Source of the DNA: Acidobacteriota bacterium
GTDB lineage: Bacteria > Acidobacteriota > Terriglobia > Terriglobales > Acidobacteriaceae
DNA length: 64,000 nucleotides
Assembly (NCBI GenBank): GCA_031296105.1
Contig: JARLGJ010000038.1
Location: 1 to 64,000, forward strand
Reading direction: 5' to 3'
Part shown: positions 1-7,865 of the stretch, one piece after another
How positions within the stretch are numbered: the stretch's first letter is position 1
Layout: every line of letters begins with the position of its first letter
Notes under the pieces: model-generated
Database searches by the model: none
What the model was told of the DNA's origin: nothing
The model's input: the letters and a program-made list of their open reading frames with translations, nothing else
Translations under genes and position numbers: made by a program

Positions 1-80
1 AGCTCCGCCAGCGTCTCCTCGCCTTGATCGTAGGCCAACAGAAACTTACGGCGCAGGTCATCCCCATATGGCTTCGCCAT
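1..80 (-). CDS. Transposase N-terminus, IS630-like (runs off the window)
   Basis: Reading the minus strand from the ATG at 80 gives MAKPYGDDLRRKFLLAYDQG and then EETLAEL before the window edge. This resembles the start of the helix-turn-helix region of IS630-family transposases, which often begin M-x-K-P-Y-x-x-D-L-R. Only about 26 codons are visible, so catalytic residues, intactness and the insertion-sequence ends cannot be judged. The upstream side of the element should lie between 81 and about 176, where short CTAG sites occur at 111 and 138, but I cannot define a terminal repeat. The family is recognised from memory of the motif only. Confidence 0.6.
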   Translation of the reverse strand, partial: MAKPYGDDLRRKFLLAYDQGEETLAE

Positions 81-176
81 CGATTCACTCGCCGCAGAGT
101 CTCGCCAAATCTAGTCTACACCATTAACGAAAATGCTCTAGCCTATGTCGCGCATGGGTTTGGCGGAAGCGGCAAG

Positions 177-207
177 AAAAAAAGGGCGGAACCCGAAGGC
201 TCCGCCC
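177..207 (-). terminator. Rho-independent terminator of the TonB-dependent receptor gene
   Basis: On the minus strand a 10-bp GC-rich stem (184-193 with 198-207, one G-T pair) closes a four-base TTCG loop and is followed by seven T. It starts 18 bases after the receptor stop codon and separates the receptor from the transposase fragment. Confidence 0.9.
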
Positions 208-224
208 AAGATGATACTTTTCCT

Positions 225-3200
225 TTAGAACACGATCTTGGCGCCCAACTGGATGATGCGCTGGGTGGGCGAGCTCATGTTCGGCATGCCGAAGTAAGCC
301 GTCTTGGTCACGGCCTGCGTCTGCGGCGTCAGCACGCCGCCCGAGTACTTCAATTCAGTGGTGCGGACCGACGACACATTAAAGCGGTTGAGCATGTTGA
401 AGCCTTCGGCGAACAGGCTCACCTTCACGCCTTCACAGGGCAGCTTGATGTCGCGCGTGACGCGCGGATCGAACTCCCATGTGGCTGGCATGCGCAGCGA
501 GTTGCGGGCAACGAGCGAATCGCGAACGTTCGCCGTCAGACCGCTCAAGCTGGCGCCGTTGGTGAGCAGGTACAGATTGCTGACCATGGCGGAGTAAGGC
601 AGTCCGCTCTGCGCAATGATGATGCCGCTCGTGCTCCAGCCATCCAGAAGGGCAGATTTCAGGCCCTTGTGGGTGCCGTAATCGAGCGTCCAGACGTAGC
701 CGACGTTCAGGCGGTTGCGGACGTCGGCGCCGGCGTTGCCGCGGTCCAACCATGGCATGGTCGGATACATCGGCTCCTTGGCATCGTCGCCCGAGCCGAT
801 GGTCACCGAGGTAGCGTCGGGATTGTTGTCGATGGCGTGGCTCCAGGTGTAATTCGCGCTGCCCTGGAAGTGATGCGAGAAGCGCTTTTTCAACTCGACC
901 ACCAGAGCGTGGTAGTTCGAATCGGCGTTGCTCTGGAACTCGGAGATGCGGTAGAAGGAACTGGAAATGCGGCCCGGCGAAATGTAGTACGGGTGCGCGA
1001 CTCCGTTCGTGTCCAGGACGTTGGTCAGAACCGGCGTCTTCATGTTTACATCCGCCGTCCGTGCCATGTGGTCGCCCTTCACGCGCAGGCCGCTGACACT
1101 CAGCGTCGTGTCCTTGGCAATCGCGATTTCCAAGCCCAGGTTCATCTGCTGCACCACTGGGTTGCGGAAGTTCGGAGCCACTACCCAGATGGATGGGATG
1201 GCCGCCGAGATGCTGCCCGCCGAGCTCAGGATGCCAGGGTAGGTCGGGACGGCAGATCCGGAGTAGGTGTAGTTGCTGACATTGATGCCGTTGTTGCTCA
1301 TGGCCGTGGCCAGCAGCATCGAGTTCGTGGTGCCGTAGAACAGTCCGTAGCCGCCGCGCAGCAGCACCTTGCCATCGCTGAAGATGTCATAGGCGAAGCC
1401 GAAGCGCGGAGCCACTTCGTCGTTGGCGACCACCTGCTTGGCGGTGTTGTAGCCCAAAGCCAGGGCCGCGGTATTCTGCACGCCCGACTGCTTGGTGCCC
1501 TGATAGTCGTAGCGGAAGCCGAGGTTCAAGACCAGGTTCTTCAGCGGATGATAATCATCCTGCACGAAGATGGACGGTTCGAATGTGTCAGGGTGCGTGG
1601 TGGCGCCGGTGGTGCCTGCGCCGGCAAAGGCCTGCACGTAGGTCGGCGAAGTGCAGGTCATGCCGTTGCTGACTGTGGCCGGCATCTCGCCCAGCAGGCT
1701 GCAGCCGAAGTCGAACAGGCCGTTGCTGCCGTTGAAGGTGTACTGCCCGAAGAAATTGCCCGGGAAGAAATTCTTGATCTTGGCTACCACGGCGTCGCCG
1801 CCGATCTTGAGCGTGTGACGGTTGAACATCCAATTAACGCTGTCGGAATACTGGAATTGGCGGATGGTGGTTTCGCGCGGGCTGTAGTAGTTTTCGCCCA
1901 CTGAAAGCAGCGTGCTGCCGCCGTTGGCAACCGTTGCCATCGGCTTGCTGCTGTTCGCCACGCCCGGCTCACGATCGCGCAGATAGGCAATGCGCGCCAG
2001 ATTGACCACATGCGGGCTCAACGTCGAGGTCAGCGAAACGTTGGCGTTATCGGTGTGGATGTAGCTGTTTCCGGAGTTTTCCAGCGAAACCGTGCTGCCA
2101 GAGTTTTCCTGGTTGCCGGCCGTAAAGCGCTGGCGGTTCCAGCGGGCGCTGATCTGGTGCTTGGAACTGATGTTGCCATCGAGCTTCAGCAGGTAGCTGT
2201 TCTGGTTGTTGGTCTTGCTCCAACTGCCGTCGCGGGCCAACAGGTAGTTATAAGCAGTGGTCTGCTCGGTGTTGAAGCCGGTGGTGGAGGTCACCAGGTT
2301 GGCCAGCGGAGTGATCACGTTAGGCACGGTATTGCGCTGATCGTCCAGGTTGAAGAAGAAGAACACGCGATCCTTCCAGATGGGGCCGCCGAGGCTGCCG
2401 CCGAACTGGTTGTAGTGGTACTTGGATTTTTCCGCGATTTGCTTGCCCGCGTTCGACGGGTTGGCGAAGAAGTTCAGCTTCTGGATGGGATCATAGGCGT
2501 CCAGCGACTGGTCGCGGTAGAACTCGAACAGGTCGCCGTGGAATTTGTTGGTGCCGCTCTTGGTGACGGCGTTGATGACGGCACCGCCGGCGCGGCCGAG
2601 TTCGGCCGAGAAGCCGTTGCTGGCCACCTGAAACTCCTGCACAGCATCCTGGCTGAACTGCGAGGGGGCCTTGAAGCCCACGCGGGCCGCGGCCTGTCCG
2701 TAGAAGCTGTTGTTGTCGTCGTTGCCGTCCACGGTCAGGGAGTTCACCGTGCCGCGCATGCCGGCGAACGAAAGGTCGCCGCCGCGGTTGGGATCCTTCA
2801 CCACGCCCGGAGTCAGCAGCACGAAGTCGATGAAGTTACGTCCGTTGGTGGGCAGGTTTTCAATGGCGCGCTGGTTGACGTTGCTGGCGACGCTGGTGCG
2901 GTCCACGTCCACCGTGGCCGCCTCGGCCGTCACGGTAACCTCTTCCTTGCTGGTTGCCACGCGCATGGTCAGCGTGACGCTCTGCGTGACGCCGACGGAA
3001 ACCACGACCTGCTCCAGCTTGACCGGCGCAAAGCCGCTCTTGGATGCTGTCAGCTCATAGGTGCCGACGCGCACGACCGGGAAGGCATAGCGGCCCGTCT
3101 GATCAGAGGTGGATTCATAGGTCAGGTTGGTGGCGATGTTGCGCGCTGAAACCGCGGTGCCTGGTACAACCGCGCCGCTGGCGTCGGTCACCGTGCCCTG

Positions 3201-3296
3201 GATGGCGCCGCCGCCCAGTGTTTGCGCCCAGCCCGTAAGGGCCAGTGCGCCGCACAGGAGCAGCAACAAAAGTGATGTACATAGAGTTTTACGCAT
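225..3296 (-). CDS. TonB-dependent receptor, Oar-like, with N-terminal carboxypeptidase-regulatory-like domain
   Basis: Large outer-membrane protein of 1023 residues from the ATG at 3296. A GAGGAG ribosome site lies upstream; a longer reading with 12 more residues is possible but lacks support. Residues 1-25 are a signal peptide (MRKTLCTS, leucine run, ALTGWAQ). About 30-115 form a carboxypeptidase-regulatory-like Ig fold, followed by a plug with the NLPTNGRNF motif and a long beta-barrel ending in the aromatic pattern IVF. Receptors of this type are greatly expanded in Acidobacteria and are thought to import large substrates such as glycans or peptides; the substrate here cannot be read. It would be energised by TonB/ExbB/ExbD such as those at 26-28.7 kb. 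No partner gene adjoins it. Confidence 0.93.
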   Translation of the reverse strand: MRKTLCTSLLLLLLCGALALTGWAQTLGGGAIQGTVTDASGAVVPGTAVSARNIATNLTYESTSDQTGRYAFPVVRVGTYELTASKSGFAPVKLEQVVVSVGVTQSVTLTMRVATSKEEVTVTAEAATVDVDRTSVASNVNQRAIENLPTNGRNFIDFVLLTPGVVKDPNRGGDLSFAGMRGTVNSLTVDGNDDNNSFYGQAAARVGFKAPSQFSQDAVQEFQVASNGFSAELGRAGGAVINAVTKSGTNKFHGDLFEFYRDQSLDAYDPIQKLNFFANPSNAGKQIAEKSKYHYNQFGGSLGGPIWKDRVFFFFNLDDQRNTVPNVITPLANLVTSTTGFNTEQTTAYNYLLARDGSWSKTNNQNSYLLKLDGNISSKHQISARWNRQRFTAGNQENSGSTVSLENSGNSYIHTDNANVSLTSTLSPHVVNLARIAYLRDREPGVANSSKPMATVANGGSTLLSVGENYYSPRETTIRQFQYSDSVNWMFNRHTLKIGGDAVVAKIKNFFPGNFFGQYTFNGSNGLFDFGCSLLGEMPATVSNGMTCTSPTYVQAFAGAGTTGATTHPDTFEPSIFVQDDYHPLKNLVLNLGFRYDYQGTKQSGVQNTAALALGYNTAKQVVANDEVAPRFGFAYDIFSDGKVLLRGGYGLFYGTTNSMLLATAMSNNGINVSNYTYSGSAVPTYPGILSSAGSISAAIPSIWVVAPNFRNPVVQQMNLGLEIAIAKDTTLSVSGLRVKGDHMARTADVNMKTPVLTNVLDTNGVAHPYYISPGRISSSFYRISEFQSNADSNYHALVVELKKRFSHHFQGSANYTWSHAIDNNPDATSVTIGSGDDAKEPMYPTMPWLDRGNAGADVRNRLNVGYVWTLDYGTHKGLKSALLDGWSTSGIIIAQSGLPYSAMVSNLYLLTNGASLSGLTANVRDSLVARNSLRMPATWEFDPRVTRDIKLPCEGVKVSLFAEGFNMLNRFNVSSVRTTELKYSGGVLTPQTQAVTKTAYFGMPNMSSPTQRIIQLGAKIVF

Positions 3297-3454
3297 ACTC
3301 TGGAAGTTCTCCTCGAGGAACAAGTCGTACATTTTCCCCGCATTGCGGGAAACAATCTAGTGTTGCAGTACAAAGCTGCTGCGACATCAAACAAGTGTTA
3401 CAGAATGGAAAAAATCAAACCAAGCGGGATGCGCCATGCGTACAATGCGCACGG

Positions 3455-4117
3455 CTAACCGTCGCTGCCGGGCTGTGAGCCCAGCGGCAGGAAGTACTGC
3501 GTGCCTTTAATTGGCTCGCTCAACCGGCGCAGCAGAACCTGAAGATCCTGGCTGCGCTCGACGAAATCGATCTCCGCGGTGTTGACCACCAGCAGGTCGC
3601 TGGCGGAGTAGTGGAAGAAGAAATGTTCGTAGGCCTTTAGAACCTCTTCCATGTATTCATCGCTGATGGCGCGCTCGCTGGCATCGTTTTTTCGGCGCAG
3701 CCGCTTGCGCAGCACGTCCACGGGAGCCTGAAGGTAGATCACCAGGTCGGGCGTGGGCAGCGCGGCCCGGAGCATTTTGTAGTAGCGGTTGTACACCGCC
3801 AGCTCGTCGTCGTTCAGGTTCAGATTGGCGAAGATCTTGTCTTTTTCAAAGAGGAAGTCGGTGATGACGATCTTCTGCCGGTTGCGCTGTTCCAGCGGGA
3901 GCAACTGCTCATACCGCTGGATGAGAAACGACATCTGCGCCTGAAACGCCGCCCCCGGTTCTCCCTTATAAAACGATGGGAGAAAAGGATTTGCGGACGG
4001 TTCCTGGATCAGTTGCCCGTGTAATTGTTCCGCCAAGTAGCTGGAAAGCGTGCTTTTGCCTACGCGAATCGGACCTTCAACAGCAATATAGCGGGATGGT
4101 TCGAAGAAATTTGCCAT
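3455..4117 (-). CDS. Deoxynucleoside kinase
   Basis: Predicted salvage kinase of 220 residues that phosphorylates deoxynucleosides using ATP. The start chosen is the ATG at 4117 (MANFFEPSRY), because the open frame extends far upstream into the divergent deacetylase gene. The P-loop EGPIRVGKST is at residues 14-23. The ITDFLFEKDKIF segment and the arginine-rich lid LRKRLRRKN are typical of the dCK/dGK/dAK family. Substrate preference cannot be deduced. The deacetylase is transcribed divergently, 93 bp away. Confidence 0.88.
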   Translation of the reverse strand: MANFFEPSRYIAVEGPIRVGKSTLSSYLAEQLHGQLIQEPSANPFLPSFYKGEPGAAFQAQMSFLIQRYEQLLPLEQRNRQKIVITDFLFEKDKIFANLNLNDDELAVYNRYYKMLRAALPTPDLVIYLQAPVDVLRKRLRRKNDASERAISDEYMEEVLKAYEHFFFHYSASDLLVVNTAEIDFVERSQDLQVLLRRLSEPIKGTQYFLPLGSQPGSDG

Positions 4118-4210
4118 GATCGGGCTGGAACTGGTGGTGTTGGACTTGTTCAGGATATCGCGCGCACCACCCGGGCGGCAACCGCATCGTTCGATGTTGT
4201 CGGGAAATAC

Positions 4211-4984
4211 ATGAAAGCATATAGAATCAAAGCGATGATTGGTTATCTGGCTTCCGCGCTTGCCGCCGGCGCCGCTACCTTTGCCGGCATGCACACCATG
4301 GTTCCGTGGTCGCAGCTCTACGGAAAGAACTTCAACGGGGTTCGCGAGGGCTTGAAGGTGCTGGCCCTCACCTACGACGATGGTCCCAACGATCCCTGGA
4401 CAATGAAGCTGTTGGAGGTGCTGGATAAGCACCAGGTACAGGCCACGTTCTTTATGCTGGGCAAGCACGTGCGCCAGCGGCCGGAGATTGCCCGCGCCGT
4501 GCACGAGGCTGGGCACGCGATTGGCAACCACAGTTTCAGCCATCCCAACCTGATCTTTTGCAGCCAGGCGCGGGTGCGTCAGGAGATTGAGGACACCTCG
4601 TCGGCCATCTTCGACGCCACCGGCCAGCGGCCGTATCTCTTCCGCCCGCCCTACGGCGGACGCCGCCCGGGCACCTTCAAAATCGTGGAGTCGATGAACA
4701 TGCTGCCCGTCATGTGGCGGGTCACATGCTTCGACTGGAATGCGAAGTCCGCGGATCAGATCATGGGGCACGTCCACCGGCAGGCCGTAGGCGGCGAGGT
4801 GATCTTGCTGCACGACGGTGGAGATTTGCAGATGGGCGCGGATCGCTCCCGCACGGTGGAAGCCACGGACCGCATCCTGACCGAATATAAGGACAAGGGT
4901 TTCCTGTTCGTCTCCGTTCACGAGATGCTGCAAATGCGCCCCGAAGCGGAATTACCCTTCAACGCCCGCAAACTGGGCGACTAG
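4211..4984 (+). CDS. Polysaccharide deacetylase (NodB homology domain)
   Basis: Predicted metal-dependent carbohydrate esterase family 4 deacetylase of 257 residues, removing N-acetyl groups from a polysaccharide such as peptidoglycan or a surface glycan. The NodB motifs are present in order: TYDDGPND, NHSFSHP (His metal ligands), RPPYG, a WNA segment and ILLHDGG. A short hydrophobic N-terminus (about 5-25) suggests export or membrane anchoring. An alternative start is the ATG at 4235. The stop codon falls inside the left arm of an 87-bp inverted-repeat element. Confidence 0.9.
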   Translation: MKAYRIKAMIGYLASALAAGAATFAGMHTMVPWSQLYGKNFNGVREGLKVLALTYDDGPNDPWTMKLLEVLDKHQVQATFFMLGKHVRQRPEIARAVHEAGHAIGNHSFSHPNLIFCSQARVRQEIEDTSSAIFDATGQRPYLFRPPYGGRRPGTFKIVESMNMLPVMWRVTCFDWNAKSADQIMGHVHRQAVGGEVILLHDGGDLQMGADRSRTVEATDRILTEYKDKGFLFVSVHEMLQMRPEAELPFNARKLGD

Positions 4985-5067
4985 AGCGGTTCCCGAGTTG
5001 CTGTATTCCGAAGCCACCGGCCAATGCACGATTTACAGCGGATAGGGTTACTCGGGAGCCGCTCTAG
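4981..5067. repeat. 87-bp inverted-repeat element
   Basis: Left arm 4981-4997 and right arm 5051-5067 pair as 17-bp inverted repeats with one mismatch (T/C), and both outer ends read CTAG. A second nested pair, GCTGTA at 5000-5005 with TACAGC at 5034-5039, extends the fold. The left arm contains the TAG stop of the deacetylase gene. There is no T-run, so this looks more like a small non-autonomous or REP-like repeat than a simple terminator. No second copy is seen in the window. Confidence 0.75.
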
Positions 5068-5128
5068 TCCAAGTATTTCCGGGGCGGTACAATCCTGCGG
5101 TGCGGCGTTGCCGCCGAGGGAGGCTTTT

Positions 5129-5542
5129 ATGCTTGAAGTCAAAGTGCAGCACCTGGGAGCCGTCCAGTTTGAGGCCAAGGCCGGCCGCAACACGGTGGTC
5201 AGCGACCAGCCGGAGTCGAATAACGGCTTTGATGAGGGCATGACGCCGCCGGAATTACTGTTGGCGTCGCTTGGCACCTGCGCCGGTTACTACGCGGTGG
5301 ATTATCTCAAGCGCAATCATCTTTCGCTGGAAGGCGTGCAGGTGCGCGTGACGGCCGAAAAAGCCAAGAATCCCGCGCGTCTGGACGACTTCAAGATCGA
5401 GGTCGAGGCTCCCGCCGGACTCAGCGAAGAGCACATCAAAGGCGTGGAAGAGGCCGTGCATCGCTGCCTGATTCACAACACGCTGCGGCACCCGCCGAAG
5501 ATCGAGACGGTGATCAAGCGCACGCAGGGAGCGGCGAAGTAA
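5129..5542 (+). CDS. OsmC/Ohr family protein
   Basis: 137-residue protein of the OsmC/Ohr superfamily, typically thiol-dependent peroxidases acting on organic hydroperoxides. A GAGGGAGG ribosome site at 5116-5123 fixes the ATG at 5129. The two family cysteines are visible at Cys51 (SLGTCAGYY) and Cys113 (VHRCLIH), with the conserved MTPPELLLAS segment just before the first. It sits alone between an inverted-repeat element and a weak terminator. Whether it is a peroxidase or a redox protein of unknown substrate cannot be decided. Confidence 0.88.
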   Translation: MLEVKVQHLGAVQFEAKAGRNTVVSDQPESNNGFDEGMTPPELLLASLGTCAGYYAVDYLKRNHLSLEGVQVRVTAEKAKNPARLDDFKIEVEAPAGLSEEHIKGVEEAVHRCLIHNTLRHPPKIETVIKRTQGAAK

Positions 5543-5574
5543 AGCAGCCTGCACAGTCCATCAGAAATACGAAA

Positions 5575-5607
5575 GCCCCGCCAGAGGATTCCGCACGGGG
5601 CCTTTCC
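5575..5607 (+). terminator. Weak terminator after the OsmC-like gene
   Basis: GCCCCG at 5575-5580 pairs with CGGGGC at 5596-5601 and is followed by CTTTCC. The T-run is poor, so function is uncertain. Confidence 0.45.
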
Positions 5608-5633
5608 ATTCAGATGTATTTCTTGCGAGATCG

Positions 5634-5674
5634 CCCAGGTTAACCGCGAACAACGCGCGGTGAACCTGGGGCAC
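5634..5674. repeat. Palindromic intergenic repeat, copy 1 (CCCAGGTT...AACCTGGG)
   Basis: Inverted repeat with outer arms CCCAGGTT and AACCTGGG. In reverse complement it matches the element at 12894-12933 in both arms and in flanking bases (TGCCCCAGGTTCAC and GTTAACCTGGG shared), while the loops differ. It looks like a dispersed REP-type element. Confidence 0.65.
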
Positions 5675-5737
5675 AACACGCATTGTGCGCGGTAAAGTTT
5701 GAGATTCCGAAACCTCCGGGCCCAAGAGCACGTCAAC

Positions 5738-5776
5738 CTTGAAACCTTGCAACTCTGAAACTTTGCAACCTGGTCT
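5738..5776. repeat. Degenerate CAACCTG/AAACCTTG tract
   Basis: Low-complexity stretch of loosely repeated 8-9 base units (ttgaaacc, ttgcaact, ctgaaact, ttgcaacc) immediately after the purE stop codon. Similar tracts occur at 12949-12980, 13552-13580 and 21181-21220, always between genes. Confidence 0.55.
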
Positions 5777-6283
5777 TTACTTCCGGCTCTCCTGCAACTT
5801 TTTCGATTTTGCTTCCACGCCGCTGGCCAGCTTCTCCTTGTAGGCCGCAAGCTTCTGGGCCAGGGCGGCGTCGGAGGTGGCCAGGATCTGCGTGGCCAGA
5901 ATGCCGGCGTTGGTTGCACCCGGCTTGCCAATCGCGACGGTGGCCACGGGGATTCCCGCGGGCATTTGCACCATGGCCAGCAGGGCGTCCAGGCCGCCGA
6001 GCGGCGTGGCGGCGATGGGCACGGCGATAACCGGCAGGGTGGTTTCGGCGGCGATGACGCCGGCCAGGTGGGCCGCGCCGCCGGCGCCGGCAATGATTAC
6101 TTTGACGCCGCGCGCGGCTGCTTCGCGGCTGAAGGCGCTGGTGCGGGCCGGCGAACGATGCGCCGAGCAGATGTCAATCTCATAGGGAACGTCAAACGAC
6201 TCCAGCGACTTGGCAGCCTCGTTCATGATCTCGAGGTCGCTGTCACTGCCCATCACGATGGAGACAAGCGGTTTCTTATCCAT
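5777..6283 (-). CDS. purE: N5-carboxyaminoimidazole ribonucleotide mutase
   Basis: 168-residue PurE, which converts N5-CAIR to CAIR in purine synthesis. Family motifs are clear: GSDSD at residues 12-16, ICSAHRSP near 40, and the GAGGAAHLAG loop near 65-75. Length and motifs fit the bacterial class I enzyme that works with PurK; no purK is present here. It lies 33 bp downstream of purD on the same strand, so the two are probably co-transcribed. Confidence 0.96.
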   Translation of the reverse strand: MDKKPLVSIVMGSDSDLEIMNEAAKSLESFDVPYEIDICSAHRSPARTSAFSREAAARGVKVIIAGAGGAAHLAGVIAAETTLPVIAVPIAATPLGGLDALLAMVQMPAGIPVATVAIGKPGATNAGILATQILATSDAALAQKLAAYKEKLASGVEAKSKKLQESRK

Positions 6284-6316
6284 AACTCTATCGATGTCCG
6301 AACGCTCCGGCGCGCG

Positions 6317-7585
6317 TTACTTCTTCAGGCGGCGGTGCGCAATGTCGGTGCGGAACTGCATTCCATCAAACTTGATGAGATGCACGGCTTCATAGGCGCG
6401 AGCCACGGCGGCTTCCAAGGTGGCGGCGCGGGCGGTTACGCCTAGCACGCGGCCTCCGGCGGTCACCAGTTCGCCTCCAGATTCCCCTGTCCCGGCGTGG
6501 AAGACCTTGACGCCCGTGAGTTCGGCGGCGCGTTCCAAGCCGTGGATGGCCTTGCCCGTCTCGGGCGTGCCGGGATAGCCTCCGGCGGCCATCACAACGC
6601 AGACGCTGGGATCGCTGCTCCACTTGAAGACGCCATCGCTGACGCGGCCCTCGATGGAGGCCTCAAAGGCCTCCAACAGATCGCTCTCCAGGCGCATCAG
6701 AATGGGTTGCGTCTCGGGGTCTCCGAAGCGGCAGTTAAACTCCAGCACCTGCGGACCCTTGGCGGTCATCATCAGGCCGCAATACAAAATGCCCTTGTAC
6801 GGCGCGCCTTCTTCGGCCATGCCGGCAATGACCGGGCGCGCAATGTGGCGCAGCAGCCATTCGCGCATGTGTTCGTCAATCAGAGTGGCCGTGGAGTAAG
6901 CGCCCATGCCGCCGGTGTTGGGACCGGTGTCGCCGTCGCCGATGCGCTTGTGGTCCTGAGCGGCCACCAGAGGAGCTACGCGTTCGCCGTCGCTCAGCAC
7001 CAGGAAGCTGATCTCTTCGCCGGTAATGCACTCTTCGAACAGCACATGGCGGCCAGCCTCGCCCAGGGAGCCTTCCAGCATCTCCTTGGCGGTCTTGGCG
7101 GCTTCATCCTTGGACTGTGCGATGACCACGCCCTTGCCCGCGGCCAGGCCGTCGGCCTTCACCACGATGGGGGCGCTGAAGTTGGCCAGCGCCGGGCGAA
7201 TCTCCGCCACCGAATGAATCTGCACATAGAGCGGTGTGGGAATGCGCTGCCGGGTCATGAAGGCCTTGGCGAAGCTCTTGCTCGATTCCAATTGCGCGGC
7301 CGCCTGCGTGGGGCCGAAGCAAGCAATGCCCCGGCGATGCATCTCATCCACCACGCCCAGCATCAGGGGGACTTCCGGGCCAACCACGACCATGTCCGGT
7401 GAAATCTTGATCGCGGCCTCGACAATCGAATCCAACCGCTTCAGGTCGCACGGCACACAGGTGGCTTCCTGCGCGATGCCGGCGTTCCCCGGCGCGCAGA
7501 AGATCTGGGTCACCCTGGGCGATTGCTTCAACTTCCATACCAAAGCGTGTTCGCGGCCACCGCCGCCCAGCACGAGTACTTTCAT
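6317..7585 (-). CDS. purD: Phosphoribosylamine--glycine ligase
   Basis: 422-residue GAR synthetase, the ATP-dependent second step of purine synthesis. The start is the ATG at 7585 (MKVLVLGGGGREHAL), with GGAGA just upstream; the longer reading adds 46 unrelated residues. The N-terminal GGGGREHAL loop, the ATP-grasp segment KADGLAAGKGVV, PNTGGMGAYS and EFNCRFGDPETQ are all typical. It is followed by purE. Confidence 0.97.
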   Translation of the reverse strand: MKVLVLGGGGREHALVWKLKQSPRVTQIFCAPGNAGIAQEATCVPCDLKRLDSIVEAAIKISPDMVVVGPEVPLMLGVVDEMHRRGIACFGPTQAAAQLESSKSFAKAFMTRQRIPTPLYVQIHSVAEIRPALANFSAPIVVKADGLAAGKGVVIAQSKDEAAKTAKEMLEGSLGEAGRHVLFEECITGEEISFLVLSDGERVAPLVAAQDHKRIGDGDTGPNTGGMGAYSTATLIDEHMREWLLRHIARPVIAGMAEEGAPYKGILYCGLMMTAKGPQVLEFNCRFGDPETQPILMRLESDLLEAFEASIEGRVSDGVFKWSSDPSVCVVMAAGGYPGTPETGKAIHGLERAAELTGVKVFHAGTGESGGELVTAGGRVLGVTARAATLEAAVARAYEAVHLIKFDGMQFRTDIAHRRLKK

Positions 7586-7865
7586 AAGGTCTCCAACCCA
7601 AAAAGGGTATGAGGTTGCGCCCGCCGAAGTCAATGCATTTAGGTCGACGGATGGCGAAGCGTGCGGCTTCGGTCCAGGAAAAAGGGGCATGGCGCTGCCG
7701 CCGTGGTCAGTGGCGCGCCGCATGGTGCCGTTCCGGCATCACAAAAGTACCTTGGCCGTTACGGCCAGCGCCGCTGCAACCGCAAGATTCTGGTAGCCTT
7801 GGTTTGTATAGGTTCGGCGGAGCTGGACGCGGCCTGGATATTTGCCGAAAGAAAATAAAAGGGTG
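7586..7865. other. Intergenic region between divergent purD and Nramp transporter
   Basis: This 280-bp spacer must hold both promoters. I see no convincing gene, and no element matching my memory of the yybP-ykoY manganese riboswitch upstream of the transporter. Confidence 0.4.

Noticed and set aside
24-1904. A 626-codon open frame on the plus strand opposite the TonB-dependent receptor
   Set aside because: It is antisense to a clear family member, has no recognisable domain, and is explained by GC-rich codon bias.
7586-7865. Possible metal riboswitch before the Nramp transporter
   Set aside because: I could not match the conserved yybP-ykoY core or a clear regulator site.
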